A stretch of DNA of 64,000 nucleotides from Myxocyprinus asiaticus (taxonomy: Eukaryota; Chordata; Actinopteri; Cypriniformes; Catostomidae), in NCBI RefSeq assembly GCF_019703515.2, contig NC_059356.1, positions 23,316,197-23,380,196 on the forward strand. The letters are read 5' to 3'. Positions 35,379-46,158 of the stretch are shown one piece after another. Position 1 is the stretch's first letter. Each line of letters begins with the position of its first letter. The notes beneath the pieces were generated by a model. That model was not told the origin of the DNA and ran no database searches. It saw only the letters and a program-made list of their open reading frames with translations. The position numbers and the translations under genes were made by a program.

Positions 35379-35550
35379 GCTGCGTAATCGCACTGGGACA
35401 CTCCCTGAGTGTCACGTGATCTGAAGCCCTTGTACAATCATGTAAGTTTATTGGCTGGTGGCTTAAGCAAGGCCCTAGGGAGCTACGTCATGGGCTCCAT
35501 AAAAGCGCTCACTTTGGCACCATCAAGTCAGATTTTCTGCATGAAGGCAC
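35379..35550. repeat. DIRS inverted terminal repeat (3' side of element)
   Basis: Reverse-complementary to 39885-40064. It includes GTCACGTGATCTGAAGCCC and the CTAGGGAGCTACGTCA block. The outer extension to 35329 (CATCTCAGTTACGTGAAACG) is mirrored in the internal complementary region. Confidence 0.88.
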
Positions 35551-35588
35551 GAGCCTATGCAGCTGCAAGAGAGTATGGCCAGCTTACG

Positions 35589-35690
35589 CAGCATCTCAAT
35601 CCCACTCAGGGAACCAGGGTTACGTTTCATGTAACCGAGATGTTCCCTTTTGTAGGAACTCAAGCTGTGTAATCGCTTTGGGAATGATAT
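35589..35690. repeat. DIRS internal complementary region
   Basis: The first half (35589-35645) is the reverse complement of the left outer end 35329-35387. The second half (about 35643-35690, with TGTAGGAACTCAAGCTGTGT) is the reverse complement of the right outer end 40040-40087. In DIRS elements this region templates completion of the circular DNA intermediate. Confidence 0.8.
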
Positions 35691-35819
35691 ACATTTACGC
35701 CATTCGAACAGTAGCTGCCAACTGTCTATGCCCGTGTGGCAAGCATATAGTGGCGTACAAGTGAGCTGAAACAAATTATGAGTTTTCTCCTGTTCCAACA
35801 GAGAGAACCTGGGAAGAAG

Positions 35820-36400
35820 GAGTCAAACCCTCATCCAGATTATAAAATCTACCAAATGTATGCGGAGAGGACCACCCTACCACCATACAAATGTCCTCCA
35901 AGGACGCACCTCTAGCCAAAGCCCATGAGGATACCATGCTCCTCGTAGAATGGACTTGAATACCCGAAGGCGAAGGTAAACCGTGCGCTTCGTAAGCACT
36001 TTCAGTAAGCTAATATAACGTCTTTGCTTGGACACCGAGAAACCCCTGTTGCGGCCTCCAAAGCACACAAACAACTGTTCTGACTTACGCTACTGGCTAG
36101 TACAGTAAACATAAATTCGCAGCACCCAAACTGGGCAAAGCATATGCAATCTTTCATGCTCCTCCGACTCAAATGGGGGAGGACAGAAAGCCTGATAATT
36201 AATATTCTGCCAAATGATGTAGAAACGACCTTGGGCAGATAGCCCAAACGAGGTCTTAACACCAGTTTTAAACAACCTGGTGCAAAATCCATACATAAGG
36301 GATTGATCGACAGAGCATGCAAATCACCAACCCTTTTAAATAATGCCAATGCTACTAGCAGGGCCATTTTAAAAGTCAGAAACTTATAGCGACTGTTGCC
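35820..36400 (-). pseudogene. DIRS tyrosine recombinase remnant
   Basis: The N-terminal part (36367-36002) carries ALFKRVGDLHALSINP, matching the first catalytic Arg block. After frame changes, minus-strand 35952-35935 encodes the H-S-T-R box (His-x-x-Arg) and plus-strand 35842-35844 is the complement of the catalytic Tyr codon in GRFYNLD. The order R...HxxR...Y is complete, but the frame is broken at least twice. The enzyme would integrate the circular element DNA. Confidence 0.8.
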
Positions 36401-36879
36401 AAGGGCTTAAACGGAGCACCCAAGAGCACCTCTAAAACAACAGATAAATCCCATAAGGGAATGCGAATGGGACAAAAAGGTCTAAGCCTGCGTATCCAGT
36501 GCATAAAACGAGAGACAAGAGAATGTCTACCGACAGAGATTCCATTGATAAGTGCATGCTCAGCTACTACAGCGACAACATAGACTTTAAGTGTTACAAC
36601 CCTGTCCCCAAAATGCTCTTGCAAAAAAATCAAGCACCGACAGGGCAGTGAACTAGATTTTCACCTCGTGCTGTACACCAAGAAACAAAAATATGCCACT
36701 TGAACATATAAAGCTTTCTAGTTGATGGAGCTCTAGCACTCAGATACCATAATCAACCACAGCAGGGGAATAACCCATTATTCAAAAGAGTGCCCCATTG
36801 CGGGGCCATACCCATAACTTCCACAAGTCCGCCGGGGGTGCCAAATGCTGTCCCGAGCCTGTGCCAATATGTCTGTTCT

Positions 36880-37490
36880 GACTGAAATCTCCAGAGGCAT
36901 TTCCTACAGGAGAGAGACCAGAGTCGAAAACCATACTTGAGATGGCCAAAACGGCGCCACTAACAGAAGCCGGACCCAATCCTCCTGAACTCTCTGCAGG
37001 ATTGCGTGCAGCAGACTGATCAATGGGAATGCGTAAAGACGCACTGTCGGCCACTGATGCACCAATGCATTGATGCCCAGCGGTGGCAGGGGTGAGAGGA
37101 AAAACCAGAGGAGACAGTGTGACGTCTTGCTCGAAGCGAACAGGTCCACTTCCGCTCTGCCGAACCTTCTCCAGATTTGTTCCATAATCTGAGGATGTAA
37201 TGTCCACTCTCCGGGCATCAAGCCCTGTCTGACAGGAGATCCAGGAGATGCATGACTCGTAGAAACAGCACATTGTCCCATACCCACAGAAGAATGTGAT
37301 GTGCCAGTCTCAGCATGGCATGAGAACGCACTCCTCCATGGTGTCTGATGTAGGACACCACCATCCTGTTGTCTGACCGGATGAGGACATTGCTGCCCTG
37401 AATCTCCAGGAGGAAAATCTTTAACGTCAGCAGCACTGTGAAAATCTCCAGACAGTTTATGTGCCAATATTGCCACTGGCCCGTCCAAAC
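36880..37490 (-). pseudogene. DIRS RNase H-like region
   Basis: Two overlapping minus frames. One holds LVRSDNRMVVSYIRHHGGVR (Asp of the RNase H core). The other holds GEWTLHPQIMEQIWRRFG followed by AEVDLFASSKTSHCLLWFF, the strongly conserved DIRS segment. A third reads PLPPLGINALVHQWPTVRLY. The frame is largely preserved from 37488 to 36904 but shifted at the front. Confidence 0.85.
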
Positions 37491-37494
37491 CCCT

Positions 37495-37830
37495 TAGGCT
37501 GGACGACCCTTATATACAGCGCCCCAAAGCGAATCTGAGGAAGCGACTGTGCTTCGGCGCAATCTGATTATGGAAATAAACATCCTTCCAATCTATTGTC
37601 ACAAACCAGTCCCCCGGCTGCACTTATGGCATTATTTGTTTCTGTGTCAGCATTCTGAATTGACATTTCATTAGAGTGAAATTCATCCATCTCAAAATCC
37701 AGAATGGGACGCAAGCCGCAGTCTTTTTTCAGGACCAGAAATTAACGGCTGTAAAAGCCGCATTCTCTCTGAGAAGGGGGAATCTCCTCTATTGCCCCTT
37801 TTTCTAAGAGAGAATGAATTTCCCGAAATG
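37495..37830 (-). pseudogene. DIRS reverse transcriptase fragment
   Basis: The minus frame reads KKGAIEEIPPSQRECGFYSR, then a stop, FLVLKKDCGLRPILDF, and after a divergent stretch VCDNRLEG. In a neighbouring frame GDWFVTIDWKDVYFHNQIAP follows (RT block A, TIDLKDAYFH-type). After the block-A region it jumps directly to RNase H, so RT blocks B-E including the YLDD active site are deleted. Confidence 0.8.
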
Positions 37831-38220
37831 AACAGAAACGTCTATCGGAACAACCTCATTGAACGCTGGCAGAGCCTGTCTGAATTGAATTGCATAACCA
37901 TGCTTTATCGTTCAAGTACCCAGTTCGAAATGCCCTACAGCTGCTGCCAAGCCGATAGACGGGCAGACAGAGGGATTAATGCATGGCTCTTGCCTGCATC
38001 ACGACCTGTAACCAGTAGATGGCGTGCTTGACATACTTTTGCTGACTTCCCCAGAAACAGCGGCACAGCGGAGGGAAGCCTTCGCTCCTCCAATACTGTG
38101 GCTGGTTGAAGGGAATTTTATAATGTTTTTGCCTTTATTGTATTTAGGCATAAATGATGAGTGCCCTGAATGTATCTACAGGAGGTACGCTGACAGAATA
38201 AATCTTTCCCCTGGTATTTG

Positions 38221-38700
38221 AATGGGGAAAAGTGTGTGAACATTGGGGGGAATGTTTATTTCAGAAAACTTGTTTGCCACAGTGGCCCCGGCATTCTATA
38301 TGGGGGGACAACGTGTGCTGCTTATGTTCACTGTATGTTTTGTGTACACTTGTGATCGATGAACATCGAATTCTGTTATGCATGTCACGAAACCCTTGGT
38401 CATGAAGACAGAGGCCGAATCCGATCATGCAGTTATAAAAAACAGTCACTCTGAATGTAATTACAGCACAGAATGCAAGATAAACCATCTTCCCTAGCAT
38501 AGAATGGGGAAGAATGTGCCAATATGGAGGGAAAATTAAAGCAAGCAGGCTCGCCACAAGGGTACCAGCATTCTTATGGGGGGACAATGTGTGGTGCTTA
38601 TGTTCACTTGAGTTTTGTGTACACTTGTGCTTGATGAACATCAGATTCTATTATGCTTGTCTTGAGACCCTTGGTCATGGAGACAGAGGCTGAATTCGTG
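38221..38700. repeat. Direct duplication inside the DIRS element (~285 bp period)
   Basis: 38221-38435 and 38504-38700 are parallel copies sharing TGGGGGGACAA, GTTTTGTGTACACTTGTG, TGATGAACATC and CCCTTGGTCATG words. They are about 85% alike by eye. The minus-strand ORF 38261-38641 merely spans the repeat. Confidence 0.75.
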
Positions 38701-39115
38701 AAGCGTTTTTTTTTTTTATCCCTGTTCGCTCCCCAGCAAGCTGCGGTGGAAAACTGAACCATATTCTGGTTGTCGGACATTCCAGGCATGTACAACGGTG
38801 AACTCATCCCGATGCTGACCGAATGGCAAACAGGAGAGAAATGGATACGTTAAAAAAGGGTTAGAACTAAACATATAATGGAGGAGCAATGCCCAGTACC
38901 CAGATAGCGCGAAACACCCTCGGGAATAAAAGCATCGTCTTTACCAACTCGTTCCTTAACGCGATGCGCTTGGTTGGACTGCAAAACCATCATGTGTAGA
39001 TCTAACAGCTGACTGAAAAGAACGACGTCCATGCCGTCACTGAAAAATTGAGTAGAGATAGCAGTACGTGTCTCTTGTCTCACCAGAATGCATGCGTGGT
39101 CCACGTAAAAATTAG

Positions 39116-39427
39116 TTAAAATGCCTCGCATCTCCTGATAGCATCCCAAAAGAATAATGGCACCGACGAAGCGCTCGCTTGTTGGTTCGCCATCACTCCA
39201 TTAGGGAATATTCTCTTATTCCAGCCCCCTCGTTCTGCGGCCGGGCTCACTGGTCCATGCATGATCCCCTCCACCTCGAGCAATACGCTTCGAATGGGGA
39301 GGGGAAAGAAAGGCAGAGGCCACTCCTCCATTGCCTTATTCATGTGCATTCTCCCAGAACGATACAGAAAAAGACAATAGGGACAAAGGGGCCAATTTGT
39401 TTCCTTACCTACATACGAATTCCTCAC
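39116..39427 (-). pseudogene. Putative DIRS gag-like fragment
   Basis: A 103-codon minus frame starting MRNSYVGKETNWPLCPYCLF. The position at the 5' end of the element and the CPYC pair fit a gag/nucleocapsid-like region, but the assignment rests mainly on location. Confidence 0.4.
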
Positions 39428-39501
39428 ACAGCGTTTTTAATAGCGATGGTTCAAGACATGCATTGTAACTTTTTTGCATGCTTGTTCATCAGAAAATGGC
39501 A

Positions 39502-39571
39502 TCAGAGCATGTTTAGGGGTTAGGGTTAGGTTAGGGTTAGGGTTAGGGTTGGTTAGGGTGTCAGAGCATGT
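39502..39571. repeat. Interstitial telomeric repeat between 11-bp direct repeats
   Basis: 39513-39560 consists of TTAGGG units, some shortened to TTAGG or GGTTGG (about seven). It is flanked on both sides by TCAGAGCATGT (39502-39512 and 39561-39571). TTAGGG is the vertebrate telomere repeat. The matching flanks indicate insertion at a staggered break with fill-in. It lies within DIRS sequence. Confidence 0.9.
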
Positions 39572-39884
39572 CCGACGAGACTCACGCTTTCACTAAAGGG
39601 GAAGGCGACAAACACTGAATCCAATGTCTGTTCACACTCTAATCTTCTCAGACACAAAGCCGAAAATTTCAAACTGCCCCCGCACACAGAGCTCCAATCT
39701 GGAGGCCGTGGAACTGGAACAAGTGAGGATAGTGCCTCGTGGTGAGTAATTGCGAGCCTCGAACAGTGCCGCTGTCCCTGTCAGACCCTTGTAATGTTTG
39801 GAAAAAAACACATTAAAATTGCTCTGGAAGAATAATAATGATCCTCGCTTCGACGTGAGTCATTGGTACAACATGGGCCAGATG

Positions 39885-40087
39885 AGATCGTGCACTGAAG
39901 AACAGAAAATCTCACTTGGTGATGCCAAAGCAAGCGATTTTATGGAGCCTGTGACATAGCTCCCTAGGGGCGTCGCTTAAGCGTCACCAGCCAATAAATT
40001 GGCATGATTGTACAAGGGCTTCAGACCACGTGACACTCAGGGCGCATCCCAATGTGATTACACAGCTCGAGATCCTACGAAAGGAAA
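39885..40087. repeat. DIRS inverted terminal repeat (5' side of element)
   Basis: Pairs with 35379-35550. The outermost segment CTCGAGATCCTACGAAAGG matches the second half of the internal complementary region instead, as in other DIRS elements. Confidence 0.85.
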
Positions 40088-41204
40088 CTCTTGTCTTGAG
40101 GACCACATCTATCCACTTATGCTTGCACTTTTTAGTTACACAATTTACATCATTCATTCATCTTTATCCTGGGTAAAATCCTTTTCTTAGATTAATTTCC
40201 TTCTTTTAGCCTTTGAGCTCTGACTGAATTACATGACAGAAAATATTTTTCTAATTAAGAAGAGAGCAGTCGATTGGCCAGACAGCATAACTCCTGTCCC
40301 ACTTACCAGCTGAAATGTTCAATTACTCACTACAAATAGTTTAAGGATTAATTTGCTTTAATTTATTTTACAATTTAGTAGAATATTTAGGCTTGCCCGT
40401 GGCACCAACCCTGATCATAACATTAATAAGATGAATGATCTATCAATGTACAAATTAAAACTTACTCCGCCTGCTGACAGTTTTTTCTTTTTTTTTTCTT
40501 TTTTTTATCTTTGATTTTATGTTATCCATGCATGTGGTTACAGATGAATCACACAGACCAGTGAAATCACTCACAGTAACTTCACCTCTCTCCTGCACTC
40601 AACTCCATTATCTCAAAGGAGATGCATGATGTGAACTCCGCTGACACCATCTTTTCCTATCCACAATATTCTCAGCAAGTCCACTGTATTTCGCTAGGTG
40701 GGCGGAATTTCTGGTTGGCTAGCGGAAATGTAATTGGTTTGCGTTTTGTGTGTAGCCGGCCTCTGCTTGCTTGCGTGTCATGCGGTTCGATTCTTGATTT
40801 TTAAATGTTGTAAGATGTCTTTAAAATTTCCTGGACAATGTGTGCATTTAATGGTTATCCTAATAATCAAGCAAAACTAAACGTTTTATCTAAAATAGCA
40901 ATGTTATGATCAGAAACAACTCGCAAAGCAAAGCCCTCCAGTCCCAGATGCTGCTTCTTCCATCGGCTGCCAACAGAAGGATTGATTTAGGAACATCTGT
41001 TTTAAAAAGCTTTGAATCATTTGTTTTTGTGCTCTTTTCACTTTATTGGCAAGAAGTCAACAGGGGGGATTACTTATATTATCCACCGTTATGGTCTGGC
41101 TATGATAGAAATGGAGCACAATGAATTGCATAAACGATAGCATTATTGTGCTAACAGGTGTGTGTACATGTGCTGAAGTTCATTAGAAATTGAGAATTAA
41201 CCCG
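40088..41204. other. Non-coding stretch, no gene seen
   Basis: Poly-T/C runs near 40483-40508. Short frames lack domains. Confidence 0.5.
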
Positions 41205-42958
41205 ATCCTTCCGATGGATGAATATCCGTAAAGCCGCGGGTCCAGACGGCATTCCAGGCCGTGTCATCAGAGCATACGCAAACCATCTGGCTGGTGTTTT
41301 TACGGACATTTTCAACCTTTCCCTCTCCTTGTCTGTGGTCCCCACATGCTTTAAAACGTCCACCATTGTGCCTATACCAAAGCAATCCAAAGTCACTTGC
41401 TTAAATGACTGGCGCCCTGTTGCTCTGACCTCCATCATCAACAAATGCTTTGAGAGACTAATCAGAGATTACATCTGCTCTGTGCTGCCTGCCTCACTAG
41501 ACTCACTGCAGTTTGCATGCCGCAACAACCGCTCCACTGATGATGCCATTGCATCTACACTACACACTGCTCTCTCCCACCTGGAAAAAAGGAACACTTA
41601 TGTGAGAATGCTGTTTGTAGACTACAGCTCAGCATTCAACACCATAGTGCCCTCCAAGCTTGATGTGAAACTCCAGGCTCTGGGCTTAAAGAGCTCGCTG
41701 TGCATCTGGATCCTGGACTTCCTGTCAAGCAGATGCCAGGTGGTTAGAATGGGCAGCAACATCTCATCACTGATCCTCAACACTGGAGCCTTGCAGGGCT
41801 GTGTTCTCAGCCCACTCCTGTATTCCCTGTACACAAATGACTGTGTGGCAACACATAGCTCCAATGCCATCATTAAGTTTGCTGATGACACAACGGTGGT
41901 AGGTCTGATCACTGACAATGATGAAACATCCTACAGAGAGGAGATGCACACTCTGACACTCTGATGTCAGGAGCACAACCTCTCCCTCAACATCAGTAAG
42001 ACAAAGGAGCTTGTGGTGGACTTCAGGAGAAAAGACAGTGAACACAGCCCCATCACCATCAATGGAGCACCGGTGGAGAGAGTCACATCACAGAGGAATT
42101 CACATGGTCCGTCCACGCTGAGGCCGTTGTGAAGAAGGCTCACCAGCACCTCTTATTCCTGAGACAGCTGAGAAAGTTTGGAATGAACCATCACATGGTT
42201 CACACGGTTCTACACCAGCACTGTAGAGAGCATCCTGACTGGCTGCATCACTGCCTGGTACGCCAACAGCACTGCACTCAACTGCAAAGCCCTGCAAAGG
42301 GTGGTGCGAACTGCCAGACACATCATCGGAGGTGAGCTTCTCTCCCTCCAGGACATATATACCAGGCAGTGTGTGAAAAAAGCTCGGAGGATCATCAGAG
42401 ACTCCAGCCACCCGAGCCATGGGCTGCTCTTACTGCTACCATCAGACAGGCAGTATCGCAGCATAAGGACCCGCACCAGCCGACTTCATGACAGCTTCTT
42501 CCCCCAAGCAATCAGAGTTTTGAACTCTTGATCTCTCACGATCAATATACATCAGCACTGCACTTTATTAATCTTATACTGGACTGTCATAAATATATTC
42601 TCTCTTAACAATACACTGGCAACTGACTATCAACCGACAGCCTGAATGTCAATACAGCACAATAAAACCTACTGTATATTTTATATATACTATTTTTATT
42701 GTATACTGTGTATTCTATATTGTGTGTATTGTATACTGTACATTGTATATTATTAATTGTATATTGTGTTGTGTGTAATTATGTGTATATTAGATATGTA
42801 AATTGTGTTGTGTAAATCTGATGTTTATTGTAAATTGGTATATGTATCATCACTGTCATGACTGATTTATTTCTCAGAACTGCACCTAAGACATTCACCC
42901 ACTGTTGCACTTGTGTATATGGTTGAGTGACAATAAAGGGATTTGATTTGATTTGATT
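41205..42958 (+). mobile_element. 5'-truncated LINE (CR1/L2/Rex group)
   Basis: The RT domain and C-terminus are followed by a 3' UTR ending ATAAAGGGATTTGATTTGAT with a short ATTTG repeat tail at about 42938-42958. The left edge at ~41205 is a sharp truncation inside the RT domain, typical of incomplete target-primed reverse transcription. The family differs from the esterase-bearing L2-type LINE. It matches, as far as I recall, the family whose endonuclease half is at 52900-54237. Confidence 0.85.
41218..42531 (+). pseudogene. LINE reverse transcriptase
   Basis: A 248-codon open frame (41218-41964) contains RT motifs in order: [10 protein letters not shown] (residues 5-14), [10 protein letters not shown] (63-72), motif [11 protein letters not shown] with D135, motif [15 protein letters not shown] (190-203, usually GAPQG) and motif [10 protein letters not shown] with the catalytic D223-D224. 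The TGA at 41962 replaces a conserved Trp codon. After it the frame resumes (CQEHNLSLNISKTKEL), then frameshifts near 42090-42110 and again before 42230. The C-terminal LTGCITAWYANSTALNCKAL and LPSDRQYRSIRTRTSRLHD segments are still readable to 42531. Copies DNA from RNA when intact. Here it is inactive. Confidence 0.9.
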
Positions 42959-43082
42959 TCAGGTTCTGACTAGACTCAATATGTGCTTTAAAAATACAAT
43001 TACAGTATCTACATTTCTCAAAACATAAACTTTACAGCTGTGAAGGCGCTAATAGGCTACATAGCTTTTCAGGTTAGACAGA

Positions 43083-43745
43083 AGAGAGAGATGCGTGAAG
43101 CTGTTAGTGTGTAGAGCTGAAACACCAACAGAGTTTATGTGTAATGAAGCTGAAAAGCAAACCTTTTTTGTACTGCTGAAAAGCGGCCTTATTGTGTGCG
43201 ACTGAAAAGTGCAACAATAAATGTCTACGTGTTTTGTCAAGCCCAGCATCCTCTCTCTTTCTTCTCTCTCCCCTCTCTGCTTTTTATATCCCTTTTGTTA
43301 TTCCCGCCCACCTTCCCTTTCTCCACTTTTTCGTCCTGTTCCCCCTCCCAGGCATGCACAGGTCAGATTCGGAGACCGATGTGACCCGTCACCGCTCCCA
43401 CCCTAGAAATGCGGGGGGGGGGAATCCCGACCTGAGTTTGGCTATGGGGGTATGTGGTGAGCAGGGCGGAGCCGAGCGGCGTCTGGGCAGAGCGAGGCCG
43501 GGAAGATAAGTGGCGAATGACTTTCACCTGCATGCCACACCGGTCTTGCATTCCAGCGAGGAGCGGCGGGAGACCTTAAGGAGAAGAGATAGTGGCAGAC
43601 GGGAGAGAGAGAGATGCAGAGTTTTTGAGTAGTGAAGCTGAAAAGCAAACCTTTTATGTACTGCTGAAAAGCAGCCTTATTGTGTGCGACTGAAAAGTGT
43701 TTTGTCAAGCCGGCCCCAGCATCCTCCTTTCCACTAACTGTTACA
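43083..43745 (+). repeat. LTR-like direct repeats
   Basis: 43083-43255 and 43605-43735 share GAAGCTGAAAAGCAAACCTT, GTACTGCTGAAAAGC and TTATTGTGTGCGACTGAAAA. The second copy ends CACTAACTGTTACA, a likely LTR terminus, and the first has an AATAAA at about 43215. The ~350 bp between them is C/T- and then G-rich (poly-G at 43412-43421) and resembles upstream LTR sequence. Probably two overlapping LTR pieces rather than a full element. Confidence 0.55.
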
Positions 43746-44140
43746 GTCTGCTCAGGTTCTTTATCGATGGATAAAGACTCAACAAAATAACTAAAATGCT
43801 TCTATTTGTGATATTTGGCCATCATCCTGAAATCCATAATCATTACCAGATAGGTGAAAAGAACAATATCGCCTCACTAAAATTCTGTGACCATTTGTTC
43901 TCAAGTTTCTGTCATTTTTAATGCTGCATTAGTACATAACATAACTATTGTTTACGCTTAACCGGAAGTTCCACCCACATCACTCGCAAAGCCTCATGGG
44001 ACTCCAGAAAGTCGCTCCTCATTTGAATAAATTCAAATTTATCTCAACTTTGTGGTGTCGCTTGTCATGTCCACATCTAGTCGCTAGAGGTCACTGTCGC
44101 TCATGTCGCCAGAAGTTCGCCAGCTCTCATTGAAAATGAA
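43746..44140. other. Unassigned non-coding DNA
   Basis: GTCGCTNNNGTCGCT-like words near 44060-44110 suggest an old repeat. No gene. Confidence 0.45.
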
Positions 44141-44369
44141 CAGAGGTAGGTAGAGTAGCCAAAAACTGTACTCAAGTAAAAAGTACAATTACTTTAAAAA
44201 AAATTACTAAAGTAAAAGTGTTAACATAAATAATTACTTAAGTAAGAATGTATCCAATTAAAAGAGTACTCAAGTAGTGAGTTACTTGTCACAAATGACA
44301 TGATGGACATTCCATTACATAATACACATTTAACATGTATTACATAATTATTACTATTATTATTAATGG

Positions 44370-44492
44370 AAATTCTGTCATCAGTCATCATCATGTTGTT
44401 CCAAATCCATATGACTTTCTTTCTTCCATGCAACACAAGGAGATTTTAGACAAAATATTAGCCTTGGTCACCATTTACTTTCAGTGAATGTG

Positions 44493-44568
<76 letters not shown>

Positions 44569-44666
44569 TGAAAGTGAATGATGTCTATCATATTTTGAGT
44601 TCCACAGAATACAAAGGGACACATGAGTTTGGAACAAAATGAGGGTAGGGATATGATGACGAAATA
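44370..44666. repeat. Palindromic MITE with (TA)n at its centre
   Basis: The arms CATCATGTTGTTCCAAATCC and GTTTGGAACAAAATGAGGGT are complementary ends of the GGGTGAAC family. TTTACTTTCAGTGAATGTG and CACTGAAAGTGAATGATG flank a ~36-unit (TA) tract (44494-44566). Confidence 0.7.
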
Positions 44667-44670
44667 TTAA

Positions 44671-45000
44671 CCCTCTGGGGTCTGAGGGTGTTTTGGGCCC
44701 TGAGGAAGTTTTGACGTGCCTTGACATTTCTGCTTTTTTCAGTTGCTTAAAAACATATTAATGGCTAAAGTCTGATAACACTGTATTCAGCACAAACTGG
44801 GCTACAATAATATGTGAACAACATGTATGTACACGTTTGTATTTTTTTACTTTTTACACTTAAAAACTTATGTCACAAGAGACCATATTTACAGAATCAC
44901 CCTGAATATGATCATCACCATGCCACAGAAAAGCCTGCATTATCATTAGAGCCACGGCTTACCTCAGCATGCTGCCTTAAGTTGGGGCTGCAATTTTAAT
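44671..45000. mobile_element. piggyBac-like element, left part
   Basis: Begins CCCTCTGGGGTCTGAGGG right after TTAA (44667-44670) and matches 14008 onward for about 150 bp (ATTAATGGCTAAAGTCTGAT). It then diverges, and the right end is not found. A truncated or deleted relative of 14008-15432. Confidence 0.7.
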
Positions 45001-45394
45001 CTTGAAATATCTGCTTGATTTGGTGTTAAATGAAGGCATTGCATGATGAAACTATTAAATTTTCACTGTGTAGAGTGAAGAAAGTGTTTCACTTTGAAGA
45101 GCATGTTGCTGCAGCAGTGAACAACTCAGCTTGAGTGATAGTCAGTGACAGCGCGTGCAGCTGTGTGAACTTCCGCTGTTGTAAAAGTCCCATTCAATAA
45201 TCTCTCAATAAATTATGCATTAATTAAAATTAAACCCAGTAAATGTAATGACAGGAACGCCGCCCATTGTAATGAAGTAAAAGTAAATTTTTACACATTA
45301 GAAATTTACTTGAGTGAGAGTTTTTTCCAAAACGTTACTCAAGTAAATGTAATGGAGTAAATGTAGCGTGCTACTACCCACCTCTGAAAATAAA

Positions 45395-45852
45395 TGCGAT
45401 CTAGTCAATCTAGTGCATGTGTGTATGGGGCTTCACTGGCATAACAGTCCATTACACAACGTAATAAAGAGGAGGTTTACATGACATGAAGTCTATGGAC
45501 TGAAGAACATGTAAAATGAGCAAGAAAACCATCAAACTGAAATAGGAGTTCCATGTTGAAAGAAGTTTTGAACTGTTGTGATGCTTAGAGAATGTGAGCG
45601 TGTGTGTCAGACATGAGTAGATGGTGTTCTGGAAGTGTTGGAGGTGGCCATTGTCATGCTTTAATTGGACATGCTGGCAGATGATAGGGTCAGAGCCAAG
45701 GGACACCCATGTGTGACAACAGGAAAGCAGACCTGCAGCCAGCACTGCTCTCTACTCAACAGCAAGCCAAACTCACTTGCCATTGTCTGACAAGGAGTGA
45801 GAAAGAGAGAAACAGAGACAGCATGGCACTTTAAAAGTCACAAGTTTAAGTA
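45395..45852. other. Unassigned non-coding DNA
   Basis: No gene or complete repeat recognised. Confidence 0.45.
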
Positions 45853-46158
45853 GTAACACTTTAAATTTGTTAACATTAGTTAATGCATTAGGTATCATGA
45901 ACTAACAATTAACAATATATTTTTACAGCATTTATTAATCTTTGTTAACGTTAGTTAATAAAAGTACAGTTGTTCATTGTTAGTCCATGTTAGTTCATAG
46001 TGCATTAACTAATGATAAAAAATGCATAAAATGTATATGTTTAAATTAACATTAACTAAAGTTAATAAACTATTAATAAGTATTCTTCTTTGATAGTTCA
46101 TGTTAACTAATGTTGTTAACTAATTTTAACAAATGAAACCTTACTGTAAATTGTTACC
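45853..46158. mobile_element. GTTAACTAATG-rich MITE
   Basis: About 306 bp between GTAACACTTTA and TAAATTGTTACC. It is full of GTTAACATTAGTTAATGC-type words in both orientations, making it strongly self-complementary. I recall the family as abundant in fish. Non-coding. Confidence 0.7.

Larger units (their letters stand above)
35329..40087 (-). mobile_element. DIRS-type tyrosine-recombinase retrotransposon (decayed)
   Basis: About 4.76 kb, coding on the minus strand. Inverted terminal repeats (35379-35550 against 39885-40064) share words such as AGGGAGCTA and GAAGCCCTTGTACAATCATG. An internal complementary region at 35589-35690 is complementary to both outer ends, the diagnostic DIRS layout. 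Coding remnants in minus-strand order are gag-like (about 39.4 kb), RT (37.8-37.5 kb), RNase H (37.5-36.9 kb) and tyrosine recombinase (36.4-35.8 kb). There are no target duplications, as expected for this class. Frames are broken by stops, frameshifts and an internal RT deletion. Confidence 0.9.
44141..45386. mobile_element. hAT-like element with two nested insertions
   Basis: The ends CAGAGGTAGGTAG (44141) and CTACCCACCTCTG (to 45386) are inverted repeats. The 8-bp flanks AAAATGAA (44133-44140) and AAAATAAA (45387-45394) match 7/8. Subterminal ACTCAAGTAAA and TACTTGAGTGA words are present. Inside lie a palindromic MITE with a (TA)n centre (44370-44666) and a piggyBac-like fragment starting at 44671. 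Non-coding. Confidence 0.8.

Noticed and set aside
41205..42958. The RT frame as a host gene
   Set aside because: It is a 5'-truncated LINE with nonsense and frameshift changes and a LINE 3' tail.
43192..43551. Frames through the C/T-rich and G-rich stretch near 43.3 kb
   Set aside because: Multiple overlapping frames through low-complexity sequence inside LTR-like repeats.
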